The position numbers and the translations under genes were made by a program. The notes beneath the pieces were generated by a model that searched no databases, was not told the origin of the DNA, and saw only the letters and a list, made by a program, of their open reading frames with translations. Of a stretch of 64,000 nt of DNA, positions 1-8,805 are shown in pieces. The first letter of the stretch is position 1. Each line of letters begins with the position of its first letter. Source of the DNA: CAXBDP01 sp041689935 (GTDB lineage Bacteria; Bacteroidota; Bacteroidia; Cytophagales; Cyclobacteriaceae); contig JBDNFI010000090.1 of NCBI GenBank assembly GCA_041689935.1, positions 12,560 through 76,559 on the forward strand, given 5' to 3'.

Positions 1-921
1 AGTAGGCATATAGAGACGGTTGTGCCAGCTTTATGGCGCAAGATTGGCGGACTAAGATACGAGCGTGAAAGAATGGAATTGGAAGATGGAGATTTCATTG
101 ATATAGACTGGAAGCGAGAGAAAAAACATACCCGCTTAGTTATTATTTGCCATGGAATGGAAGGCAGCACCGACCGAGCCTATATGATGGGGATGGCTAA
201 AGCTCTTGCTCCTACTATAGACGTACTCACATGGAACTTCCGAGGTTGCAGTGGCGAAACAAATAGATTGCCTAGATTTTATCATAGTGGCGAAACCAGT
301 GATCTTCAACGAGTGATAGATTTTGCGAGGAGTTCAAAAATATACAATTCAATTTCATTGGTAGGATTTAGTTTGGGTGGCAATTTAATTCTGAAATATC
401 TTGGTGAACAAGGCTTCAAAGCCATTGGAATTTTTGAAAAAGCTATAGCTATTTCTGTACCTCTACACCTAAAATCTTGCTGCGAAGTAATATCAAAGCC
501 GCAACATAAAATGTATTCCCAAAGATTTCTGGCTCCACTCAAAGAAAAGGTGAGAACAAAAGCTGAATTAATGCCCGATTTGATAGATTCTGAGAAACTA
601 AATTACGTCAACGATCTGATATCCTTTGATGATTATATCACAGCTCCGTTGCACGGATTCAAAGATGCCAATGATTACTACGCCCAGTGCAGTTCCTTGT
701 TCTTTTTAAGTGATATCAAAATACCTACCTTGGTAGTTAATGCCAAAAATGACCCTTTCTTTTCTGAACTGGCATTCCCAACAGCTGCCGAAATTGATAA
801 CCAAAATGTTCATTTACTATATCCAAGCAAAGGAGGTCACGTAGGTTTTTCTTCCTCCAAACTAAATGAGACAAATTGGACAGAAAAGCTTGCTCAGTAT
901 TACCTTAATCTATCAGGTTAG
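1..921 (+). CDS. YheT-family alpha/beta hydrolase (5' end outside window)
   Basis: Serine hydrolase of the YheT (AB hydrolase 4) family; the family acts on esters and the substrate is unknown. The frame is open to base 1 and reads RHIETVVPALWRK before any ATG. That matches the conserved family N-terminus (xHxQTxxPAL), so the GTG at 22 is probably not the start and the gene begins upstream of the window. Seen from that GTG: oxyanion region CHGMEGSTDRAYM at about residues 44-56, nucleophile elbow GFSLGGN with Ser117, a late Asp in NAKNDPFF and the catalytic His in KGGHVGF. It converges with the next gene and overlaps it by 4 bp. Confidence 0.87.
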   Translation, partial: SRHIETVVPALWRKIGGLRYERERMELEDGDFIDIDWKREKKHTRLVIICHGMEGSTDRAYMMGMAKALAPTIDVLTWNFRGCSGETNRLPRFYHSGETSDLQRVIDFARSSKIYNSISLVGFSLGGNLILKYLGEQGFKAIGIFEKAIAISVPLHLKSCCEVISKPQHKMYSQRFLAPLKEKVRTKAELMPDLIDSEKLNYVNDLISFDDYITAPLHGFKDANDYYAQCSSLFFLSDIKIPTLVVNAKNDPFFSELAFPTAAEIDNQNVHLLYPSKGGHVGFSSSKLNETNWTEKLAQYYLNLSG

Positions 922-1838
922 GCTTTTCTAATTCCGAGCAAGCCTAGCAACACCCAATATCGAAATCGAAGGAGCATAACGGCTTTGGCAGCTTGCATTT
1001 GCAGAAGATACCAAATGCCAAGCACCACGCTTCCAGCCCATTTTAACAGCTCAGAAACCCCCTTATTGAGCACTGAACTAAATTGGTTGCCGACCCGAAC
1101 TCGCTCCGATTGGCCAACTGCAATGGCTTGCCTTTTGATATACGCCACCTCTCCTCTATCGGCGGGCATAATGTGGAGGAGAGAAACATTTGGCATATAC
1201 CAAATCTCCTCTCCAATATCTTTAATCCTTTGAAAAACATCCTTTTCATCGGCTCCCATTAGGCCATTTCCCTTCCTTCCCAAATCCGTATTGAATTGGC
1301 CAATCTGCTTGAAAATAGCTGCTCGAAAAGTCATATTGGCACCAAATGGATATTTTCTGCCCGCGAATCGCTTTGGTAAATTTCCTAAATCAACACAAGC
1401 ATAAAGCGGCTCTAAAAATGAACTCAACCAGATGGGACGGCCTGCTTCAAACTTGGGTACTATTTTTCCTCCCGCTGCTTTTACCTTAGGTCTCTGATCA
1501 AAAAATATGTCAATATTCTTTAGAAAATCAGCTTGCAATACTACATCATCATCAATGAAAGAAATGATTTCTCCGTTAGATTCATTAATTCCTCTATTCC
1601 TAGCAAATGAGTGCCCTTGATTAAGCTCTGTAAATATTTTTAGCGGAAATTCAGGATGTCTGTTTTGGAAGCTTTGACAGATTTCTAGCGTATTATCTGG
1701 ACTATTATTTTCTACAAAAATTACTTCATAATCTTCATATTGCTGTGATAGAATACTTTGTAGCGCAGGCTTTATAAACCGCGCACGATTGTAAGAGCAA
1801 ATAATGAGAGAAATTTTGGGTATAATTTTAATTGCCAT
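918..1838 (-). CDS. Family 2 glycosyltransferase
   Basis: Inverting GT-A glycosyltransferase that should move a sugar from a nucleotide sugar to an envelope glycan or lipid; the acceptor is unknown. The N-terminus carries the GT2 nucleotide-binding fold (SLIICSYNRARF at residues 10-21, VENNSPDNT at 42-50) and the metal-binding DDD at residues 96-98. The length of 306 residues is normal. The C-terminus (about 265-303) is strongly hydrophobic and suggests membrane attachment. The ATG at 1838 is the only good start. No other glycan gene adjoins it, so it does not sit in an obvious polysaccharide locus. Confidence 0.88.
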   Translation of the reverse strand: MAIKIIPKISLIICSYNRARFIKPALQSILSQQYEDYEVIFVENNSPDNTLEICQSFQNRHPEFPLKIFTELNQGHSFARNRGINESNGEIISFIDDDVVLQADFLKNIDIFFDQRPKVKAAGGKIVPKFEAGRPIWLSSFLEPLYACVDLGNLPKRFAGRKYPFGANMTFRAAIFKQIGQFNTDLGRKGNGLMGADEKDVFQRIKDIGEEIWYMPNVSLLHIMPADRGEVAYIKRQAIAVGQSERVRVGNQFSSVLNKGVSELLKWAGSVVLGIWYLLQMQAAKAVMLLRFRYWVLLGLLGIRKA

Positions 1839-1856
1839 ATAATGTTAATACACCTT

Positions 1857-4334
1857 TCATTCTGTTATCTTCACTACAGTCACCTCCACTCGCCGGTTGA
1901 GTTTACGTGTTTCTGGACTTTGGTTACTCGCTATCGGATTTGCACTTCCTAGCCCTTTGGCTTCAATTCTAAAGCTCTCTATGCCTTTGGCTTGTAAGTA
2001 CGTTTTTACCGCAGTAGCCCGCTCAGCGCTCAGCTCCATATTTTCCCGAGCTAGGCCTTGATTATCAGTGTACCCTGTAAGCAGTATTTCTAGCCCGACA
2101 GTATTCAAAAGCATATCCGCAAGGCGATCCAACTCCTCAATTACGGTAGAATCGGTAAAACTAATCGTGGATTGCTCAAACTCCAGTGTAGAAAGAATAA
2201 ACTCTGATCCTAATTCGATTTTTTCCAAACTTGCTTCCAGATGATTTCCAATTTCCCACTCCGCAGCTTGCACCGTCATTGGAAAATACCCAGCCGAAAT
2301 CACTTTAAATTTATTCGGCTTATTTGGGTCTGAAAGTGCAAAGGATGCAATTCCACTATTGATATCAATTTTGGGAGCTTCTTTCCAATTTTCTGTTTGG
2401 CTTATTTTAAGGCTTGCCACCGCTACGCCATTTTCATCTGAGACACTAATGGTATAGGGATTCTTCGACAGAAGAATGCTAACATACTGATTAATAACCT
2501 TCCCTTGCAAATTAGGCTCAAAAATACTTGTAATAAAATCCTGATTTTGTAAAAATGAATTTCCTGATATTCCTTTTTGGAGATAGAAAATTTGATCACT
2601 CAATAAATCATTTTGGATGACAACATCTTGGCTAGTGTAGCCAGGAGCTTCTAAAAACAAGCGGGAGGATAGTAAGCCTGAACCAGCTACAATGATTACT
2701 CCATCCATTTCAGTTTTGCCACTTTCCTTGACTTCATTTTTCACCAACCAACGCCAAGAAACTTCCATTTCCTCATTGGTCTCTTCATCTTGTATTGTCC
2801 ATCTAAGCTTTGGTGTCATCAAAGTATTGATAATAGAAACTTTCTCAGGATTTGATCCTTTGTCTGTTGGTAATTCTACTAGTTTGGAGGAATTCACTAT
2901 CATACGAAAACTCCCCACCTCGCTGAGATAAAATTCAGGAAACAGTTGATTGGCATTCAATGCTATAGCCATTGGTTTCATTCCATCGGCTGTAATCCAA
3001 CCATTTCGGATTTGCTTATCCGTAATTAACAACTCGAAATTTCCCTCGGCATCAGTGGCAATCATTTCATTATTCGCAAATTGGATTATTGCTTGAAGAG
3101 CCTGATTATTATTTGAACTTACTATGCGTCCAGTTACTTTTTTGACTGAATTTTCTATTGAAACCGCTGAAAGGTTGTGATTGGACAAATTTGGTATGCT
3201 TATCCCTTCATCCTTATTTAATGTTTTTGAATTAGTCAGTCTTTTGCCTCTAAATTCCTCCCGCTTATTTTCATTTTCGGTTTTTTCAGTTTTCATCATA
3301 TCAACAAACACAATGTTTGTTTTGGCTTTTTCTATTTCTGATTTCACATCTTCTTTAATCTCTACTCCCGAGATTTTTTCTTCTTGCAAAGGCCTTATTA
3401 TACTTGGCTCTTTCGTATTTGTTGCGACTACTTGCAAGGGCGAATCTGTAATGTTCATTTTAAATATATCGCCCATCCCTCTGCTATTTTGAGTGGAGCT
3501 AACATACGCAACAGGTTGCTGGTCAATTTGATAAAACGAAAGCTCAATTCCAACTGTATTCACACCAGGGCCAAGATTCATTGGTCTTGTCCAATTGAGC
3601 CATGTGTCGTCTAGTCGCTCACTCGCAAAAATATCTCGACCGCCGTAGCCGCCATGTCCATTACTTGCAAAATATAGCGTGAGCCCATCATCCGATAGAT
3701 GTGGAGTCATTTCTTGAAAATTCGTATTTATCACCTCACCCAAGTTTATGGGCTGACTGTACAGACTATCATTTTCTCGAAAACTCACATAAAGGTCTTC
3801 GTAACCTGCAGAGCCGTATGACTCCATAGACAGGATTAAGACCTCACTGTCTTCAGAAATAGTAGCACTCAAATGGCCAGACCTATTATAGAATGATTGA
3901 ATTTTTAATGGAGCAGGTTTGCTCCATTCGCCTTCTTGCAAATTGCTTATAGCAACTGTCGATGCATTAGATTCATTTTGATTCGACAGCAATGCTTTTC
4001 GATTTGAATCAAAAAACTTAAATAAAATATTATACCCCTTATCATTCCATAAGTCTCCTGCATTTTCAGGGTTCGACCATTCTCCATTTTGCTTTAATTC
4101 ACTTATCCAAATATCGCCTGGGTCTAATTCGCCACCGATATTTTTGGGATGAAAGCGAATGGTATAAAATATTAACCGCCCATCGGGACTAATAACGGGA
4201 TACAGCTCATCAAAAGGACTATTTACTTTATAGGATAGTGGTTCTTGATAAATATATTTACCGCCCTGGCTGAAGGCTTGAAATGGACAGACTAGGCAAA
4301 AACATATTGCTAAAAACACTGCATTTAACGGCAT
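1857..4334 (-). CDS. PD40 / OmpA-like outer-membrane protein
   Basis: Secreted protein with N-terminal PD40 (WD40-like) propeller repeats (for example SPDGRLIFYT, SDDGLTLYFASNG), a middle carboxypeptidase-regulatory-like Ig segment near KVTGRIVSSNNNQALQAII, and a C-terminal OmpA peptidoglycan-binding domain (LTGYTDNQGLARENMELSAE, with NRRVEV at the end). This layout is common in Bacteroidota, often near gliding or type IX secretion genes, none of which are seen here. I chose the ATG at 4334 because it gives a clean signal peptide (MPLNAVFLAICFCLVCPFQA, cut after FSQ). An in-frame TTG at 4376 would add 14 residues that disturb it. The outer-membrane anchoring role is inferred. Confidence 0.85.
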   Translation of the reverse strand: MPLNAVFLAICFCLVCPFQAFSQGGKYIYQEPLSYKVNSPFDELYPVISPDGRLIFYTIRFHPKNIGGELDPGDIWISELKQNGEWSNPENAGDLWNDKGYNILFKFFDSNRKALLSNQNESNASTVAISNLQEGEWSKPAPLKIQSFYNRSGHLSATISEDSEVLILSMESYGSAGYEDLYVSFRENDSLYSQPINLGEVINTNFQEMTPHLSDDGLTLYFASNGHGGYGGRDIFASERLDDTWLNWTRPMNLGPGVNTVGIELSFYQIDQQPVAYVSSTQNSRGMGDIFKMNITDSPLQVVATNTKEPSIIRPLQEEKISGVEIKEDVKSEIEKAKTNIVFVDMMKTEKTENENKREEFRGKRLTNSKTLNKDEGISIPNLSNHNLSAVSIENSVKKVTGRIVSSNNNQALQAIIQFANNEMIATDAEGNFELLITDKQIRNGWITADGMKPMAIALNANQLFPEFYLSEVGSFRMIVNSSKLVELPTDKGSNPEKVSIINTLMTPKLRWTIQDEETNEEMEVSWRWLVKNEVKESGKTEMDGVIIVAGSGLLSSRLFLEAPGYTSQDVVIQNDLLSDQIFYLQKGISGNSFLQNQDFITSIFEPNLQGKVINQYVSILLSKNPYTISVSDENGVAVASLKISQTENWKEAPKIDINSGIASFALSDPNKPNKFKVISAGYFPMTVQAAEWEIGNHLEASLEKIELGSEFILSTLEFEQSTISFTDSTVIEELDRLADMLLNTVGLEILLTGYTDNQGLARENMELSAERATAVKTYLQAKGIESFRIEAKGLGSANPIASNQSPETRKLNRRVEVTVVKITE

Positions 4335-4466
4335 GTTCTTATAACGACCAAGTATATCAATTATGATTTGGTGCAAATTATGAATTTAACGTTTTCCTAC
4401 ATCCCAATATAGGTTCAATGGAATCCAACATTTGGGTATTTTAAAGATACGAAGAGTTAAAAGAAA

Positions 4467-4492
4467 AAAATCCTGCACGGAGGTAGGATTTT
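4467..4492 (-). terminator. Rho-independent terminator of the deoxyhypusine-synthase-like gene
   Basis: Eight-base stem AAAATCCT / AGGATTTT with a 10-base loop. On the minus strand it is followed by a run of T. It lies 20 bases past the stop codon of the gene ending at 4512. Confidence 0.72.
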
Positions 4493-4511
4493 AAATATTT
4501 GACATCGTTCA

Positions 4512-5483
4512 TTATAAATCTAAAATAATAGCAAAAACCAAAGGAGCTACAATCGTTGCGTCAGACTCGATGATGTATTTTGGCGTATCAATGCCAAGCT
4601 TACCCCAAGTGATTTTCTCGTTTGGCACTGCTCCAGAATAGGAACCATAACTTGTGGTAGAATCGCTTATCTGACAGAAATAGCCCCATAAAGGAACGCT
4701 AACTCTTTGCAAGTCTTGATGGAGCATTGGTACTACACAAATTGGGAAATCACCTGCAATACCACCACCAATTTGGAAGAACCCTATACTTGCATTTTCT
4801 GTGGTTTTTGTATACCAATCTGCTAAAAACATCATATACTGAATGCCACCCTTCATCGTGTGTACATTTTTGATATCCCCTGAAATCACATGACCTGCAT
4901 ACATATTACCTAATGTAGAATCTTCCCAACCAGGAACAATTATCGGTAAGTTTCTCTTTGCAGCTTCGAGCAACCAAGAATCCTTTGGATCTATTTGATA
5001 GTATTGCTCCAAATCACCACTCAAGAGAACTTTATAAAAGAATTCATGTGGAAAATAAGATTCTCCAGCAGCATCTGCTTTTTCCCATTGTTTCAACACA
5101 GCACCTTCTAGTCGACGCATAGCTTCCATCTCGGGTATACAAGTATCTGTTACCCTATTCATGTGCCGGTTGAGTAAATCTTGCTCTTGCTCTGGAGTAA
5201 GATCACGGTAATTGGGAATACGTTCGTAAAAATCATGAGCCACCAAATTGAAAACATCCTCTTCCAAATTAGCTCCCGTACATGTGATAATATGCACCTT
5301 ATCTTGCCGAATCATCTCTGCTAAGGATAAGCCTAGCTCAGCAGTGGACATTGCTCCTGCTAAGGTTATCATCATTTTATCGCCACCTTCTATATGCTTC
5401 TTATAGCCTTCTGCAGCGTCAATTAGCGCAGCAGCATTAAAGTGTCTGTAATGATGTTTTAAGAATGTACTAATGGTACCCAT
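4512..5483 (-). CDS. Deoxyhypusine synthase-like protein
   Basis: Member of the deoxyhypusine synthase family, NAD-dependent enzymes that move the aminobutyl group of spermidine to a lysine (eIF5A in eukaryotes and archaea) or to a polyamine. The catalytic lysine motif is kept (ITWGKLG, Lys295), as are the NAD-binding stretches TLAGAMSTAELG and IGGGIAGDFPICVVP. The length of 323 residues is normal. Bacteria have no eIF5A, so a polyamine role such as homospermidine formation is a reasonable inference but cannot be shown here. The gene stands alone between the OmpA-like gene and the OmpH gene, with its own terminator. ATG start at 5483. Confidence 0.88.
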   Translation of the reverse strand: MGTISTFLKHHYRHFNAAALIDAAEGYKKHIEGGDKMMITLAGAMSTAELGLSLAEMIRQDKVHIITCTGANLEEDVFNLVAHDFYERIPNYRDLTPEQEQDLLNRHMNRVTDTCIPEMEAMRRLEGAVLKQWEKADAAGESYFPHEFFYKVLLSGDLEQYYQIDPKDSWLLEAAKRNLPIIVPGWEDSTLGNMYAGHVISGDIKNVHTMKGGIQYMMFLADWYTKTTENASIGFFQIGGGIAGDFPICVVPMLHQDLQRVSVPLWGYFCQISDSTTSYGSYSGAVPNEKITWGKLGIDTPKYIIESDATIVAPLVFAIILDL

Positions 5484-5521
5484 AATTCAATAAAGCTAAA
5501 ATCGTGAAAAGTTAAAAGTAA

Positions 5522-5546
5522 AAGCCCGACTAAATAAGCCAGGCTT
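5522..5546 (-). terminator. Terminator downstream of the OmpH-like gene
   Basis: Imperfect 7-bp stem (AAGCCTG with CGGGCTT on the minus strand, one G-T pair) followed by TTTTA. It sits 27 bases past the stop of the gene ending at 5573. Confidence 0.55.
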
Positions 5547-5572
5547 CAAAATAATGTATTTTACTAACAAAC

Positions 5573-6175
5573 TTAATTTTTGTTAGTGGTATATCTTTCG
5601 TTCAATCCTTTGATTGCTTCGCTAGTGATATCAAGTCCTGCATTTGCATATAATACACCACTTCCTTTTGTATAGGTTAGGATAATATTCAAATTTCTGG
5701 ATTTACCGTACGTTTCCAAGTAATTAGAGATCGTGTCATAAAGCGCATTGGTCAAATTGGCCTCTTCATTCATCAATTCTTGCGTGAGGTTTTGCTCATA
5801 TACTTGAAGTGTTTGCTGTTTTTGAACGAGCTCTTCTTCTTTTGCTCTTCCTTGAGCCAAGGTCATGCCTTGAGAAGTACGTTGGAAGGCCTCTATCTCA
5901 GCTTGTAATCCTTGTGCTCTATTTCCGTATTCTGCTTGAGCTCGGGCTCTTTTATCTTCAAGTATTGCCGTAATTTCGCTGAAATAGTCGTATTTGGCTA
6001 GCAGTGTATCAGAGTTTATGTACGCAATATTTAGATCTGAGGATAAATTTAGTTCGCCAGAATTTTCCATTGAAGAAACAGTGGCATCCACTGAATTTCC
6101 AGAAAATTTATCGACATACAGGTAAATTACTGCGATAAGCAATACGATGTTTAAGATTAAGGAAAGGTTTTTCAC
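5573..6175 (-). CDS. OmpH/Skp-family periplasmic chaperone-like protein
   Basis: OmpH (Skp) family protein, expected to hold unfolded outer-membrane proteins in the periplasm. After the start comes a hydrophobic signal-anchor (LSLILNIVLLIAVIYLYVD), then the family opening LNIAYINSDTLLAKYDYF, a long charged helical stretch (about residues 70-150, EDKRARAQAEYGNRAQGLQ) that would form the tentacle coiled coil, and a C-terminal beta segment. The frame can be opened to a TTG at 6202, but that codon lies inside a TATATTTG promoter box. The GTG at 6175 (MKNLSLILN) is therefore preferred. Family placement is firm; chaperone function is inferred. Confidence 0.8.
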   Translation of the reverse strand: MKNLSLILNIVLLIAVIYLYVDKFSGNSVDATVSSMENSGELNLSSDLNIAYINSDTLLAKYDYFSEITAILEDKRARAQAEYGNRAQGLQAEIEAFQRTSQGMTLAQGRAKEEELVQKQQTLQVYEQNLTQELMNEEANLTNALYDTISNYLETYGKSRNLNIILTYTKGSGVLYANAGLDITSEAIKGLNERYTTNKN

Positions 6176-6199
6176 GTTTTGTTTCGTTTTAAATTTTGG

Positions 6200-6207
6200 C
6201 AAATATA
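6200..6207 (-). promoter_or_regulatory. Bacteroidota-type -7 box (TATATTTG) of the OmpH-like gene
   Basis: Exact match to TAnnTTTG on the minus strand, 25 bases before the GTG at 6175. Transcription would begin near 6194. No good -33 TTTG was found at the ideal distance. Confidence 0.5.
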
Positions 6208-6229
6208 CAGAAAGTTAGTTTTCTACCAA

Positions 6230-6460
6230 TTAGCTTTTCAATTTCACCTTATTAATTACGGCTCCTCCTATCAAAGAAATTCCAGCATTGATCAAAACCA
6301 ATCCTAAAGAGCCCATTGCAAACCATTCAATAAAAGGTGCTTGATCATATTTTAATATCAAGCCCTCTCCCATTATAGAAAGACCAGCACCATTTAAAAT
6401 CAATCCGCCAATAGATAAAGCCAGCCACTTTCTTTTGAGATTACTCTTTTTTGTTTTCAT
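6230..6460 (-). CDS. Small two-helix membrane protein, unknown function
   Basis: A 76-residue protein from the ATG at 6460 (MKTKKSNLKRKW). It has a basic N-terminus followed by two hydrophobic helices (ALSIGGLILNGAGLSIMG and WFAMGSLGLVLINAGISLIGG) joined by a short loop, so both ends probably face the cytoplasm. I recognise no family. The frame extends to a TTG at 6502, which is less likely as a start. It lies between the OmpH-like gene and the deacetylase gene on the same strand, 49 bases after the latter's stop codon from the ATG. Confidence 0.6.
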   Translation of the reverse strand: MKTKKSNLKRKWLALSIGGLILNGAGLSIMGEGLILKYDQAPFIEWFAMGSLGLVLINAGISLIGGAVINKVKLKS

Positions 6461-6509
6461 GGAATTAATGTTGAATAACTTCTGAATAATTTTCCCTTTC
6501 AATAATCAA

Positions 6510-7412
6510 TTAAAAATAAATTTCTTGCACCAGTCTGAACGTATTTGCATGAGCATCAACTATATGTTGTATTTTCTCAGAATAACCACCACCCATACTA
6601 ATCACCAAAGGGATTTTTTGTGTTTTGCACAAATCAATCACTAAACGATCTCTTTCCTTGCTGCCCTCCAATGACACGCCTAATCTGCCCAATTTATCCG
6701 TGGCCAAAATATCCACTCCAGAAACAAAAAATATAAAATCAGGATTTACAGCCTCCATCAACTGATTAATAGTATGCTCTAGTTTATTCAGATATTCTAC
6801 ATCACCTGTTCCATCTTCCAATTCGATATCCAAATCGGACTTTTCTTTGTGCATTGGGTAATTTCTAGCACCATGCATACTAAAGGTGAAAACTTTCGAC
6901 TCGTTTTCAAATATTTTGGCGGTTCCGTTTCCTTGATGCACATCTAAATCTACCACCAATATTTGCTTGGCCAACTTATGATTCAATAAGTATTGAGCCG
7001 AAACAGCGACATCATTCAGTAAGCAAAAACCCTCCGCCCTGTCGCGATAGGCATGATGTGTCCCTCCCGCTACATTCATTCCCACACCATATTCCAGCGC
7101 ATATTTCGCAGCTTGCAACGTACCGTCAAGAATGGTAATTTCTCTTTGCACCAATTCTTTACTCAAAGGAAACCCACTTTTACGCTCCTCTTTCTTACTC
7201 AGTTTTAATTCAAGCAGCTTTTTCCAATAGACCTCATCGTGAATTTGTAGGAATATATCTTCCTCCATGGGTTTGGGCTCAAATAAATTTTGAGATTGGA
7301 TGGTTCCCTCGTACAAAAGCTGCTCGGGAAGCAGCTCATATTTTACCATAGGAAAACGATGCCCAGCGGGCAATGGATGAGCATAAATGGGAGCCCAAGC
7401 GATTTTAAGCAT
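6510..7412 (-). CDS. Histone deacetylase-family (acetoin utilisation/HDAC-like) amidohydrolase
   Basis: Zinc-dependent deacetylase of the arginase/HDAC fold, 300 residues. Visible are the catalytic His pair in GGTHHAYRD (119-120), the zinc ligands Asp157 and His159 in VDLDVHQGNGT, a further Asp in GVDILATDKLG and the glycine-rich SMGGGYS near the C-terminus. The family removes acetyl or acyl groups from lysines, polyamines or small amides. Two kilobases away is a deoxyhypusine-synthase-like gene, so a polyamine substrate is conceivable, but this is only a neighbourhood hint. ATG start at 7412. Confidence 0.9.
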   Translation of the reverse strand: MLKIAWAPIYAHPLPAGHRFPMVKYELLPEQLLYEGTIQSQNLFEPKPMEEDIFLQIHDEVYWKKLLELKLSKKEERKSGFPLSKELVQREITILDGTLQAAKYALEYGVGMNVAGGTHHAYRDRAEGFCLLNDVAVSAQYLLNHKLAKQILVVDLDVHQGNGTAKIFENESKVFTFSMHGARNYPMHKEKSDLDIELEDGTGDVEYLNKLEHTINQLMEAVNPDFIFFVSGVDILATDKLGRLGVSLEGSKERDRLVIDLCKTQKIPLVISMGGGYSEKIQHIVDAHANTFRLVQEIYF

Positions 7413-7449
7413 GAATTATAAACTCAATTGGTGAAGATATGTTGGGAAT

Positions 7450-8022
7450 CTATTCTTCCTCGTCATCTTCCTCGTCATCTTCATTTATAAAAGAATACAT
7501 GGTAGTATCAAGCGCAAGTTTCTCCTCATTAAAATCCTTTATAAATTTATTAATCGCTTTATCGGTCACCTTTTCAATATTTAGCCCGATATCTAAGGCA
7601 ACGCCAAAATCTGCATCATCATCAATTTCCACATGTTCTTGCACTTTTACCGCTTCTTCTTCTTCCAAGTCTGCCATGACTTCAGCCATATATAAGCCCA
7701 TTTCTTCATCTTCAGCCGTCAATGGAATTAGATTTCCATTTTCATCTTCCTGATATTTGATGGGGCTAAAGTTTTTAAACTTTTTGGCTGCTTTATGTTC
7801 AGCAATCTCATATATTTCGCTGCTGTGCTGAAGCCGGAGCGTATAAATAACGGCATCGTAAATGACCTCCCGCTCTTCGTACATCCCCAAAAATTGAAAA
7901 TTCATATATTCATCAGAATTATCTTGCCCGTTTATGAGAAGAAATGATTTACCTACTTCCGTAAGTTTCTTTCGAAATTCTTCTATTTTTTTAGGGTCAA
8001 AGCCTTTGTTGGTGAGTGTCAT
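7450..8022 (-). CDS. Conserved acidic protein, unknown function
   Basis: A 190-residue soluble protein without signal peptide or membrane helix. The N-terminal half is mixed (KKIEEFRKKLTEVGKSFLLI, then GMYEEREVIYDAVIYTLRLQ). The rest is very acidic and ends in a tail EDDEEDDEEE. The alternating GAA/GAC tail produces a serine-rich frame on the other strand, which is not a gene. I recognise no domain. It ends 37 bases before the deacetylase start and is likely co-transcribed with it. The ATG at 8022 faces the Schlafen-type gene across a 125-base divergent gap. Confidence 0.75.
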   Translation of the reverse strand: MTLTNKGFDPKKIEEFRKKLTEVGKSFLLINGQDNSDEYMNFQFLGMYEEREVIYDAVIYTLRLQHSSEIYEIAEHKAAKKFKNFSPIKYQEDENGNLIPLTAEDEEMGLYMAEVMADLEEEEAVKVQEHVEIDDDADFGVALDIGLNIEKVTDKAINKFIKDFNEEKLALDTTMYSFINEDDEEDDEEE

Positions 8023-8070
8023 AACAATAAATTGAAAATTGATTAAAATGAATGAGTTAATTTCACAAAA

Positions 8071-8118
8071 CTGAATAGTTCAGTACCATTAAGCTAACGA
8101 TAAATTAGTTTCAACTAA
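8071..8118. promoter_or_regulatory. Two short dyads between divergent genes
   Basis: CTGAA-TAG-TTCAG at 8071-8083 and TTAGTT-TC-AACTAA at 8105-8118 lie in the gap between the acidic-protein gene and the Schlafen-type gene. Their centres are about 34 bases apart. Either could be an operator; no TAnnTTTG box was found beside them. Confidence 0.3.
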
Positions 8119-8147
8119 CCAAATTATAAAAGAAATTAAACTTTCCA

Positions 8148-8795
8148 ATGTTGATAGTAGATTATTTAACAAATCAGAATGAAAGTGAAGTTTTAGACTT
8201 CAAACAATCGGTGACGAATTTGTATAAGATTGCTAAGTCGATTGGTGCTTTTGCAAACACAAAAGGAGGAAGATTGATCATTGGAATAAGTGACAATAAG
8301 CGCATAATTGGAGTCGATCCTGAAGAGGAGATGTATATGTTAGAAAAAGCGGGAGGTCAATTTTGTGAACCTCCAGTAGAAATGACTTTTGAAATATTGG
8401 AACAAGAAGCAGAGAATGAGTACGTTGAACCAAAATACATTCTGATTGCAAATATTTCCGAAGCGAAAACAAAACCCATTAAAATACTAGATGCTAATGG
8501 TGATTGGAAAGTATACACAAGAGTCGCTGACAAAAGTCTTCCAGCTTCCAAAAGTCTAATCAAATTAATGGCGAAAGGGTTAACTGATTCTGTGAATAAG
8601 GTCGATCGAATATTAGATAAAAATGAAACCAAATTGATGGAGTATTTGGTAGATTATGAAAGGATTACGCTTACCCGATTCTGCAAATTAATAAATGTTT
8701 CCAAGCGAAGGGCAACTAAGATTATTGTTAACTTGTTGCAAGAGGGAATGCTTAGAGAGCATAATAATGAAAAAGAAACCTATTATACAATATAA
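8148..8795 (+). CDS. Schlafen/AlbA_2 domain protein with C-terminal winged helix
   Basis: A 215-residue protein with an AlbA_2 (Schlafen, 'divergent AAA') domain at about residues 10-125. The typical motifs are ESEVLDFKQS, then IGAFANTKGGRLIIGISD, and GVDPEEE. The C-terminal part (about 150-210) looks like a winged helix (LTRFCKLINVSKRRATKIIV). Such proteins are usually regulators or nucleic-acid-binding proteins; the target is unknown. It is shorter than the 400-500-residue bacterial forms that carry an extra ATPase-like domain. The ATG at 8148 is supported by the domain starting soon after it. The aldo/keto reductase gene follows after 10 bases. Confidence 0.82.
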   Translation: MLIVDYLTNQNESEVLDFKQSVTNLYKIAKSIGAFANTKGGRLIIGISDNKRIIGVDPEEEMYMLEKAGGQFCEPPVEMTFEILEQEAENEYVEPKYILIANISEAKTKPIKILDANGDWKVYTRVADKSLPASKSLIKLMAKGLTDSVNKVDRILDKNETKLMEYLVDYERITLTRFCKLINVSKRRATKIIVNLLQEGMLREHNNEKETYYTI

Positions 8796-8805
8796 CATTT
8801 GATTT

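Noticed and set aside
7439..7753. Serine-rich open frame on the plus strand
   Set aside because: It is the antisense reading of the acidic tail of the gene at 7450-8022; the Ser run mirrors Glu/Asp codons.
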